This document shows, piece after piece, positions 20,835 through 30,602 of a stretch of 64,000 nucleotides of DNA; position 1 is the stretch's first letter; every line of letters starts with the position of its first letter. The stretch lies in the NCBI GenBank assembly GCA_050084515.1, contig CM114273.1, positions 28,334,001 through 28,398,000 of the forward strand. The letters are read 5' to 3'. Below the pieces are notes generated by a model. It saw only the letters and a program-made list of their open reading frames with translations, ran no database searches and was not told the origin of the DNA. The DNA is from Blasia pusilla (taxonomy: Eukaryota; Marchantiophyta; Marchantiopsida; Blasiales). A program made the translations under genes and the position numbers.

Positions 20835-22946
20835 CTACTGTCTGCTGCCCCTTTCTAGCCGTGATAGACAATCCAAACAATCCTGCACAGTTGCACAGCC
20901 GTGATTAGGCAGGTTTAGAACACCAATCCAAGAGTTCTCCCCATGTCAACTCCGTGCTGGGAAACCCATAATCCGTGTTGGCCAAACCACCTGCAGGTTA
21001 GGTAGTCACTTCCAACGAGTTGTTGTGAGCTACATGAGAATAACTATACAGCAGCAGGTGAGGTCTATGCACATGATGTTTCCAGAGAAAAGAGGAAGGG
21101 AGAGAGCATCACCTGGAGTATGCCAAGAGCAGCCATTTTATCGATAATATTCTTCCTCTGGAGGCCACCTATCTCTAGAGATGCTAGTGTCCTTGTCATC
21201 GCCTGGAGGCAGCCCAGGGATGAGCAAGGCATACACAAATCAGTCCTGATGAAACTGAACCTTAATGAGGTGACTTCATTGAAAAGATGGAGCTCTATTC
21301 ATTCTCAAATGGATTACACCTCTAAACGGCATTGTACTCTTCCTCTTAGATAGAACAGGAGTTTGAGCAAAGAGCGAGCAGATCAATTACCACAGATGTA
21401 AGACGCTCATCCCAATAAATATAGTGGAGATCTGGAAATCTCCCACTTAGATGTAGCTCATTGATAAAAGTCTTCACCATTCGCTCCTACGCATGGTAAC
21501 AATCACCTTTAGCACCATAGGTATGATCCAGAGAAGGATGGCAATCGAAACAGCCACCCGGCACATGCCACCACATTGAAAGTGATAAGGCGAAACGGGA
21601 TGGTGAAGTGATTCTCAAGTTGTGGAATTCATCCTAGCTGAAGTGGCATTCGAACCCGGACTGCACTACTGAATCAGCTGAATCCATGGCAGTGCAAATC
21701 TAGAGAATCTATGGCAGATGACACAAATCTGGATACGCTATTGGGCTACTTGACAGGCGAACTGCAACACAATGCCCCAACTTCACCTTAAGATGCTGTG
21801 AAGGGATCATTAGGCCTTCCTCCAAATCTGACGCACTACTTGAAATTGATCAGGTGAAGGAAGTGACCACAGACCTGAGAGCTTCGATGTCCAGCCAACT
21901 CCAGTGGATAGCCAACAACCAGACCAGCAACAGAGTTTCTCTTAACCTGTGGAGCCAAGAATAAGAATTCCAGGACTGTGGCCAGGATGACGGATCAAAC
22001 TCTTAGACGGCTGTACAGTTCAAAGAGGCTCCCACTTTCACAGCAATTCACATGAGGCATGAACTCACCAGATTGTCCAGAGTGTCTACGTTCTGAAGGT
22101 TCGTCGACTGGTTTCGATACAAGACACTGCATTCCGATGTTTGGAAGTGAGTGCAGTGTCTTCAATGCTGTCTTTGTGAAGGGATGGTCTAGACCATAAC
22201 ACCAAAATCCTTCATTCTTCACCCCACGCCTCTCGACCATGGACGCACGGACAAGAATGAAACATAAAATCCGAGACAAAACAGACTACGAGAATGACTC
22301 GACGGGCTGGTACACTCCTTCTTGGGATTTGGAGTAGGGAGGCAGAGAGCGGAATCTGAGTATTGGCACGAGATGAATCTGTGAGGGGCGTAAGATGTGT
22401 TGGTGGGGAGTATAGGGGATATACTTCTGGGAATGAATCGCTTTTCGGGTGGCGCAGCAGCAGACTAGAGACAGGTAGAATCAAGAGCTAAATTTGACAA
22501 ACCTAAATGAGAGATGAACATATTCTGGTGAGGGTAATGGATGCGGTCTGCTACATGCGCAGGAGTTTGAGGCGCATTAGATCTTCGCTTTGAACGATGA
22601 TCAGGTGCGCTCTTCTGCGCAGCGGGACGCGTGAGTGAGGAAGACGCACTGCGAGGGAATCGGGTCCGGGCTGCTTGGATTGGGGCTGTGGAGCAAAAGC
22701 TGGACGCGAAGCTAAAGTTCATTGCAAGATTTTGAGAACAGGAGGCGAAGGAGACAACCTGTGAGGAGAGGCGACACGGCAGCGATGATCGGAGATAGCA
22801 ACCCCCACATTGCGTTGTCCGACATCCAGCCCCACAAGTCTGCCACCATTTCTCAGCAACTCGGATAGCTGCTTCAAATTCACCGCCTTCATCGTGACGT
22901 CGTTCTCTGCACCACGAATCTCACGCCACAGCCCGCACGCAAGCAT
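20835..22946 (-). CDS. YqgF: YqgF/RuvX-type putative pre-16S rRNA nuclease (6 exons)
   Basis: Exons on the minus strand are 22759-22946, 22069-22126, 21875-21946, 21391-21486, 21113-21202 and 20835-20882. All introns are GT-AG and all phases close, giving 183 residues from the ATG at 22946. The RNase H-fold motifs are in order: GRLVGLDVGQRNVGVAISD with the first catalytic aspartate, VLYRN at the RK-x-N position, AGLVVGYPLELAG, YIYWDERLTS with the glutamate, and IIDKMAALGILQ with the last aspartate. The bacterial family processes the 16S rRNA 5' end, and plant homologues are presumed to act in organelles. The N-terminus before the domain is only about 35 residues and is not an obvious transit peptide. 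An internal ATG (VTMKAVNLKQ) is an alternative start. The terminal 15-residue exon is the least certain part. Confidence 0.86.
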
Positions 22947-25004
22947 GCAACCTCATGTCATCCATAACCTCCCGAGTGCGTGCGCGAACGAGGTGAATCG
23001 ATTAACTTCTCTCCTTGCGAGTTTGCTTCACGAATAGACGTGTCTGAGGGAAGTGCGCGACCACCTGAACTTCGAAAAAGGTGCGCGACAGCTGAGACAG
23101 TACTTTTGGATAGTCAATCTTCGCGGTGTAGGGGTATGCAAATTACTCCACGATGAGATTCCACTGCGAGTCAAGAGTCGTGTGAGAATGGTGCGAAATG
23201 AAAAATCAAAACTGCGTGACAATACGTGCAGGTGCTCCAGTTTGCTGCATACATTCGTTAGAGGATATATCTGTCACAGTTCTACAGCTCTCATCCAGCA
23301 GCTCAGAGGCGGAGTTACAAAGAAAAATGGGAGGATTTGCGATTCATTGTATTATATGTGTCTGCGGTGGTATTCTAGTGGCAGATTTTACAATTGCATA
23401 TGATGATCGGCCCGAGTAGGAGGAGAAATTTTCCGGTCTTTCAGAGGTCTAAGATGCTGACATTCGCAGACGTACATCCCAGATCTACACTGGGAGATGA
23501 TGGAGGCCACCCCGCACATTGTCAGAACCGTCTCTGCACCCGTTGGCGGAGTTTTGCTTCTCCGCATTCGATCTCCAGATATCTACAGAACATACCACTC
23601 TACAGATTGAGGAGGATCACCAATCTCATTAACTATGCTTGGAGGAGAATAGAGTCCTCGGCGATTTAAACAAAACTTGATCCATCGACATTTCAGCACT
23701 CCGCAAACTGAGTTACAGATCTTGGATTATTATTGATTGTAGAAAAAAATGCAAGGCATATGTCGGACAGATAACTGTAGGATTCGATTCGGATTGACAC
23801 ATACGTACGACGACTGGCATCCACCGCTTCTTGCAGGTGAAGCTTGTAAACCTACAAGTGATACGAAGACACTCACCTGACGTTCCTCTTTCTCATAACG
23901 TCAGTGGACTTAGGGTTTAGGGTGAGAAACCTGTTACATTCAGATGATCTGGGAACGGACTCCAAGAAGCGGTGAAAGCCCATCGACGTAAATGTGCACA
24001 GGCCAAAGAAATTCACAAGTGATACGATATCCTACAAGACTTCTTTCTCATATTTAAAGCATGCTACGGGGAGGGGCATAGTCTTGTCCATTCCAGTAAC
24101 TTGATAATTGATTGAAGGGAATGATTCTAGTCACACGTGCAAACCAGTTAAAACACGGAGTACAGGACAGAACCAGTTCCTAGTTGGGCTGTCAAGGACA
24201 GAACCTATCCCAATTAGCCGTGGACCAATGACACTACCAGATTCTCCACCCTCCATCACAAAATCGACCACATGTCGCTGCTGGCCGACTCCACTGTCCC
24301 ACTACAGTTTGAAGTAACTTCGTAGTAACGCAGACATGTGACAATTGAGCCGTAACTCAAGACAAGTGAGTCTTCCCAGAAGGAACTTTTATCATTTCCC
24401 AACTCATGGGTATGTAGCTCCGGCCAATCTGATCCCCGGAGAGTCTCCGGCTGTTTCTACACTTAAATGGTCAACCTTGATGCTCTGCCTTGCTAAAATA
24501 TGGTACTATCCCAACATGCTTGCTAGGCCAGATAAGTTGTGGATCCTCCACTATCAGAATTACATCAACTCTGACCTAAGCTGACCACTCTTGCTCCGCA
24601 TGCCTTTCCGCAAGATCAGCACACACAAGATCTGTAGACCAACAGAAACATCTACTTTCAGAACCCTCATTAAGATTTTATTGTCTTTTCATCCAAACTT
24701 ATTAACCAGAATTTTCCTCACAGCCCAACTTCTGCCTCAGGGAACTTAGTTGTAATGGGATGAGGTCTAATTGGAATCTCGCAACGATTTCAACAGTCAT
24801 GACCATCTCAAAAACGTTTTCGAAGACCAATTGGCAAAAGATTTAATACGATGAGAAAAATTATCTGTGATCCTCAAAGTTCGAACAAGTACGCAAGACC
24901 AGGGAAGTCATGTGCCATGGGTAATTAGGAACAAAGCACAGATAAGTCATTGTGATAGGTGATCTTACTTACTTACATAGTAAGCCTGAGGATGTTAAGC
25001 TGAC
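22947..25004. other. Spacer between YqgF and TIM8 genes
   Basis: I see no supported gene. A short plus frame from about 23329 starts MGGFAIHCIICVCGGILV and looks like a hydrophobic leader, divergent from YqgF, but I could not extend it by splicing into a recognisable protein. A TTTAGGGTTTAGGG-like motif lies near 23910. Other frames are short. Confidence 0.4.
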
Positions 25005-27796
25005 TCATCTCTGCATGTTTTGGAAACGCCTAAGAATCAATGTGCTTGTGTCGAGAAACCGCTGCGCACAGTTTGTGAGGCAACTCACTTCACTGGAGCT
25101 GAACTTCGAACCTGGACTGTACGTTATGCATTTCTCCCAGCACACATCGGTGAGCTTACCCACCAGCTCATTCAGCACCGCCTTTTGCTTCTCTTGCTGC
25201 AAACCAATTTGAAGCAGAGACACATTAGAGAAAGCATCCACAGGCCAATGAGATCGAAAGTAAAGTGGGGCACACTCAAGGAAACCAAGTGCACATTGTT
25301 GTTCTAACGGTCAGCGCAAACTCTGACAGTTGGACTTCATAGTGAGTTGGTAGTGACGGGATGCACACATTCCTGAAGGATACGAGACATTGGGACATGG
25401 CTTTTCGTTTACGGCCTCTCACAACATTGGATGAAGACAGTGCTAGCAATTTGACACGGGAACAGTGCAAGACAAGTTGCATCATGTAGCCTCCTTCCTA
25501 AGAGTCAAACCACCGCGATGATGGTGACCGCTGAACAGGTCAGAGGGCATTATTCAGACACCATTTCATACTCTGAAGGTATTCCAGAGACCATCAGGTA
25601 ATCAGTATATGGTGCACTCCGAGTGGTACCGGGGCCATTACGAAGCAATCATGTTCCAAGCTAGACGTTCTTCCAACCCAACCACCGTCTACCATTACAT
25701 TTGGTCATTCTTCACGACGCGATCAATGTCGAATGGGCATGGACCCAGAAAAAGCAGTTATCCGGCTTGAATCAAGACAACCATATTAGAACGCATCTAG
25801 AGGTACCAGCGTAGCTTTTCAGGAAGAGATAACTGCTCTTTGGGCGGTGGATTCTAGCAGGCACCATACTGATCTCTACTTCCATTTCCGAATTCACTAG
25901 TTCTGTTGTGAACCATGAGGGTATGATGTACTGGCGAAAGGCTGTGATGATTACTTTTGAAGGAACTACTCTTTTGGAAAATCCCAACTGGACAGCAACT
26001 GCTGCACGATTCCATTTAATGGACAAACAGTATTCTGAAGGAAACTAACTACACAAGCGGAGGGAACTGAACAAGATCGATGTCGAACAGAGAGATCAAT
26101 TAACCCCGACCTTGTATCATTACCAAATTTAAAGGAGCATGCATTGAAATTTCTTGTTTTTATGAGCTGTGGGTTCCATGGTCTATCCCAAAGAGTGAAT
26201 GCAACGACGTCGCTCTCCAGGGCTATGGAATATGGACCTCAGCTAGGAGACTTGCAGACCGAAAGGCTTGCAGTCGTCACCAGACTTTAATATTTGACGT
26301 TTCTGCAGGATTATACGACATTGCAAGCCATTGCGGCCCCATCGCTCCATGGCAGTAAGGCAGCATCCCGCCAAGAATACTTGACCCCGTCATCAAGGAG
26401 AAAACTTTACAGGGTAGGCATCAGTTCATCATATTCTTCAAGAGTCACGGCAAATCATTATAAAAAACATAATACGAAATTATGATCACGTCACAGAATG
26501 GACTAGTCAACAGCGGGTGCAGGATCTCATTAAGCCCATAAGGAGACATACTAAAAACAATTCACAATTTCAGAAGCGGTCGAAACGCCACGATTGTGTC
26601 CCAGTCCATGGATGGTCACAAGATCGCAGAGTTGTGTCCAATCCCTTCGAATAATCTTAGAGTCTGAAGGATTGTCCACACTAAGACTACAATGGCATTC
26701 CCCAGAAGGTAAGAGTGTCGATAGGGAATCTACACGCTGTCTACAGGGACCGCCTTCGGGAAAACGAAACTGGACTCCAACTTAGCGTGATCCAGAAGAA
26801 TTTCTAGTCATGCGTTAAGGGAGCAGAGCCAACGACTATGATCACACTGGAGAGCACGACTCTCCTCTTCTTGACATTGGGATGACCAAAACACCTGAAC
26901 TCGAGATAAGTAGGGATAAGATTCACAGCTCGGATCAAAGAGACCGCAAGGCACCACTTCGAGTGGAACACTCACAGCGAAGGCTCCTACAGCGGAAACT
27001 ATTTCCCTACCGTCTCACAGAATGGCACAGCCATGATCACTCTGAAGGGCTCCTCGGCAACAGGCAGGGTTCCTCCGACGTCTAGTTCACTAGCTACTCC
27101 TCCAGATGACATATCGGCTGAACGAGACCTGCTACGATCTGAGCACCCCGCAAATAATCCAAGCTGTGTGCACTACAATACAGCCCTAAGATCCACTTCT
27201 TGGAACGCGGGTTCTGCCGTTTAGGGAACACGCAAGAGATGGAAGAGAACTCAGACAGTTCGATGGGAGTTTGATAGACTTGTCTTGACATGCACAGTAT
27301 GGATCTGGTAGAAACTCTGCCGTGCCAAAGACTGCTAGCCTACTCATATTCAGAACACTACATATTCGAGTATTCATAGCGTCCGCAAGGGGAAGAACGC
27401 GTCATGGTGAAAGTACCCTCCACCCTAATACGGAATCTCAATCATCGCAGACACACAAAACGGAATACAATCCTCAAATCCGCAGGCCAGCTTGCTGTGA
27501 ACTGACCGCGCCAACCAGGAAGAAGACCAAGGACCGACTGTCCAAATGACTTTCACAAAACCGGTGGACAACGGAAGCATGTACGCTCCGCCTCGTTGTA
27601 GAATATCGGTCAGTTCAGGCTCCAGAACTCCGCATAAAACATCGCAGCGCAGTGAAAGCACCGACAATCAATAAGAAACGCTACAACCAGTTGGCCGAAT
27701 CATATCTTCTACAGTGATGAAGCGCGGCAGTGTATGAATTCTCCTTACCTCGAGAAACGATTGAAGCTCAGCAGTGCTTCCAGGCGGCCCGTCCAT
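25005..27796 (-). CDS. TIM8: Mitochondrial import inner membrane translocase subunit TIM8 (2 exons)
   Basis: Exon 1 is 27749-27796 (16 residues, MDGPPGSTAELQSFLE) with a GTAAGG donor. Exon 2 is 25005-25196 behind a TTTGCAG acceptor. Both are in phase 0, and the product is 79 residues, the usual TIM8 length. Exon 2 carries the twin CX3C motif (CWEKC and CLTNC), with the conserved SPGSKFSSSE stretch between and NCAQRFLDTS after. In the family, TIM8-TIM13 hexamers chaperone hydrophobic precursors across the intermembrane space, and the twin CX3C cysteines form disulphides through the MIA40 pathway. The intron is about 2.55 kb, longer than the whole coding sequence by a factor of ten. The first-exon call rests on the LQSFLE-QEKQK junction, which matches the family's EL-x-x-FL-x-QEK pattern. 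Confidence 0.9.
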
Positions 27797-27897
27797 GGCT
27801 GCGATTTAGTTCCCTCCACGCCACCCTCTCTTTTGATCTCTCGTCAAATGAAGATCATATAGAAAGTCGAGTAGTTCTGCGCTTGCGAGCCGAGTAG

Positions 27898-27920
27898 AAC
27901 CCTAAAGCCCGAAACCCTAA
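27898..27920 (-). promoter_or_regulatory. Two telo-box-like motifs upstream of TIM8
   Basis: AACCCTAAA (27898-27906) and AAACCCTAA (27912-27920) lie about 100-125 bp upstream of the TIM8 start codon. Telo boxes are known in plant promoters and 5' leaders of translation and organelle-biogenesis genes. Their role here is inferred from position. Confidence 0.55.
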
Positions 27921-28974
27921 AATGCGCTCTAAAGCAGCAGCACTGGGACGCGGACAAGAAGGAATAGCATGACCCTCCGAACATTCTACGGTTTGTTCAC
28001 GAACCCTACAATTGATCCACACTTGTTTCCTGCACATCGTGTTAGTCTCATGGCACACATTTCGTTCGCTCACTTCCGACTTGGCACTCGGTCGGAGAGT
28101 TCCAACGCTGCGCGTGAAGATGATTTGTGTGGTGCACTGTGATCCATCATTCGCGGTTGTGGATTGTGGAAATCGTGCTCATTGGTTGGGGGGAGTGCCT
28201 GAGATCTTGGGAGTGTTAGTACTGTGACGGCAAGCGCTTTCTGCTCTCTAGCGTAGTCGGCTTCACATCTTCACCTACCTTCGAGACAGCATTTCTGATC
28301 CTGTCTTGACCATGTAGCAATGGATGCCGCGTCATGTTTGCACATCTGCATATTTCGGCGTAGATAGTAGAGTTCGCTGAGTGTGACTAAACTTAGATTT
28401 CAGGACACCAATGGACTCATGCTATTCTTACATCTGACGCGTAGGTACCCAGCTTTTGAGGACTTTAGTGATTGTCATCAACTGTAATTCAGGTGGGAGT
28501 TCAGGCATATGAGCATACGTAAGTGGATGGAGAGAGCTGTGAGGTTGAAAATGGCTCTTCAATGGTAGAACGATCAAGGAAAAGGGAAGCAGGTGCCTGC
28601 AGCATGGTAGTTTTCCCGACGTGTATGTGCCCGCCAGGTCCCAGCTGTGAGGATCGTTCCGCAATTAGACATCTTCGCTAGAGGCCTGGCACTGTAGCAG
28701 TGAACTTTAAATCTTCTTGCAAAGTCCACAGAGCATTAGATGAACTATTTTAGAATTTTGGATTCGTTGTGCGGCACACGGAATTCCTCTCTCCGTGCAT
28801 CTATCACCGGTAGGTTGCTCCAGACTGCTGCCAGTTGATGAAGGCAACCGAATAGCATTCATCTGTTCGCACCAGTCTGGCGGTACATCAATTTGTCCGT
28901 CACATTAAATCTTTGGTTGGCTGGAGTGGTGTGAATCTACTGATGGAGCGGTATCCATCAGTGAAAATGCAGAA
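27921..28974. other. Upstream region of TIM8, no gene seen
   Basis: The stretch holds only short frames without signatures. It lies between the TIM8 promoter and the 3' end of an unassigned minus-strand frame. Confidence 0.4.
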
Positions 28975-29361
28975 TTATCGTTGTCGATGATCTGGGAGAT
29001 TCCATACATGTTTTAACCACTCCACGGACGCCTTCTTGCTGCGGACTCCCATGCTAAACCACGAGAAAGCCAGTACATTCAGGAACTCATGGGATAGCAG
29101 GCAGATCAGAGCGAAACCATAGAGCACAAGTCGAGCAAACATCACTTCGTCATAAACCTGCGCTGGAAACCAAACTTTTCCTCTCTGCAGCCGTGCATTA
29201 GAATTATCAGTCGGATTTCCTACTCCCGTCTGCGCATCTTTAACTCCATTCACAGGTTTCGCACTGGTCTCAGCTCTTCGTAAGGGCAGTGAACTGCTGC
29301 AAACCACGTCGTTAGAGCCCATCCCCAGCACGGCCTTCAACACTGGCCTACCAATGTTCAT
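28975..29361 (-). CDS. Hypothetical protein with one predicted membrane segment
   Basis: The frame is 128 codons from an ATG at 29361. The first half is polar (RRAETSAKPVNGVKD, RLQRGKVWFPAQVYDEVMFA). Residues of about 77-105 form a hydrophobic segment (LVLYGFALICLL, then FLNVLAFSWFSMG), followed by a basic tail (VRSKKASVEWLKH). I do not recognise the family. Composition and the hydrophobic block make it better than chance, but no intron or homologue supports it. It ends about 1.2 kb upstream of TIM8 on the same strand, and the tRNA-Leu gene lies 212 bp upstream of its start. Confidence 0.35.
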   Translation of the reverse strand: MNIGRPVLKAVLGMGSNDVVCSSSLPLRRAETSAKPVNGVKDAQTGVGNPTDNSNARLQRGKVWFPAQVYDEVMFARLVLYGFALICLLSHEFLNVLAFSWFSMGVRSKKASVEWLKHVWNLPDHRQR

Positions 29362-29573
29362 GGACAGAAAACTAAAGCAGCGTGTGGGTATAATTCGTAT
29401 CTCAATGAAGGCAAACTAGTAGATCCCCTTGGGACATGAAGGTTCCTGCAGATTCCATGTGTTTATTCTCCTCTAGTAGCATCTTTCGGAAGACACCAAC
29501 GAGTACTTGCCACGCCAATCGTTTCCCTTATTGCAACCTACAAGTAATTAAACATTTACCACTGCGGACATGA

Positions 29574-29654
29574 GTTGATATGGCCGAGTTGGTCTAAGGC
29601 GCCAGATTAAGGTTCTGGTCCGAAAGGGCGTGGGTTCGAATCCCACTGTCAACA
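29574..29654 (+). tRNA. tRNA-Leu (AAG)
   Basis: The 7-bp acceptor stem GTTGATA/TGTCAAC folds with one G-T pair. The D arm contains GGCCGAGTTGG, the anticodon arm is CCAGA-TTAAGGT-TCTGG with anticodon AAG, a class II variable arm is present (GGTCCGAAAGGGC area), and the T arm is GTGGGTTCGAATCCCAC. The length of 81 nt without CCA is normal for a plant nuclear tRNA-Leu. There is no intron. Confidence 0.97.
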
Positions 29655-29663
29655 CCCTACACC

Positions 29664-29667
29664 TTTT
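29664..29667 (+). terminator. Pol III T-run terminator
   Basis: A TTTT run sits 10 nt after the tRNA-Leu gene, in the position expected for RNA polymerase III termination. Confidence 0.8.
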
Positions 29668-29678
29668 ATTCTTCCTGC

Positions 29679-30602
29679 CGGTTACAAAGTTGAACCAGTA
29701 AGAAAACTCAACAAAGTTATAACCTTCATTGGAGAATTTATACTCTTATTGAAACATGGGGGGCTACTATATGGGGAAAGGAAAAAGGGTTTAGGGTTAA
29801 CCTTCATTGGAGAATTTATACTCTTATTGAAACATGGGGGGCTACTATATGGGGAAAGGAAAAAGGGTTTAGGGTTTAGGGTTCCTAAACCCTAAACCCT
29901 TTATGGGGAAAGGTTTAGGGTTCCTCAACAAAGTTATAACCTTCATTGGAGAATTTATACTCTTATTGAAACATGGGGGCTATGGGGAAAAGGAAAAAGG
30001 GGGAAAGGAATTTATACTCTTTTGAAACATGGGGGCTACTTTGGGGAAAGGGAAAAGGGTTTAGGGTTTAGGGTTCCTAAACCTAAAACTATATGGGGAA
30101 AGGATTTAGGGTTCCTCAACAAAGTTATAACCTTCATTGGAGAATTTATACTCTTATTGAAACATGGGGGGCTACTATATGGGGAAAGGAAAAAGGGTTT
30201 AGGGTTAACCTTCATTGGAGAATTTATACTCTTATTGAAACATGGGGGGCTACTATATGGGGAAAGGAAAAAGGGTTTAGGGTTTAGGGTTCCTAAACCC
30301 TAAACCCTACTATATGGGGAAAGGATTTAGGGTTCCTCAACAAAGTTATAACCTTCATTGGAGAATTTATACTCTTATTGAAACATGGGGGGCTACTATA
30401 TGGGGAAAGGAAAAAGGGTTTAGGGTTAACCTTCATTGGAGAATTTATTCTTAGGCTTTTTGATTTAGGGTTCCTAAAACTATATCCCGGTTACAAAGTT
30501 GAACCAGTAAGAAAACTCAACAAAGTTAACCTTCATTGGAGAATTTATACTCTTATTGAAACATGGGGGGCTACTATATGGGGAAAGGAAAAAGAAGTAC
30601 AA
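29679..30602. repeat. Array of about 78-bp units interleaved with telomeric TTTAGGG repeats
   Basis: The block AACCTTCATTGGAGAATTTA starts at 29721, 29799, 29938, 30129, 30207, 30349, 30429 and 30528. Most units continue through a GAAACATGGGGGG block and GGGGAAAGGAAAAAGG and end in GGGTTTAGGG. Several junctions show telomeric heptamers in one orientation followed at once by the other orientation (GGTTTAGGGTTCC, then TAAACCCTAAACCC). The entry sequence with GTTGAACCAGTAAGAAAACT at about 29679 recurs at about 30488. The 93-codon frame at 30022-30303 is made of these repeats. Confidence 0.95.

Noticed and set aside
22465-22722. Minus-strand frame with a Ser/Arg/Ala-rich start, like a transit peptide
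   Set aside because: It falls inside intron 1 of the YqgF gene and does not splice in phase to any exon of it.
23329-23419. Short hydrophobic leader-like plus frame divergent from YqgF
   Set aside because: Candidate splice sites nearby did not lead to a continuing open frame with a known domain.
30022-30303. Plus-strand 93-codon frame with repeated sequence
   Set aside because: It is made entirely of the 78-bp and telomeric repeats.
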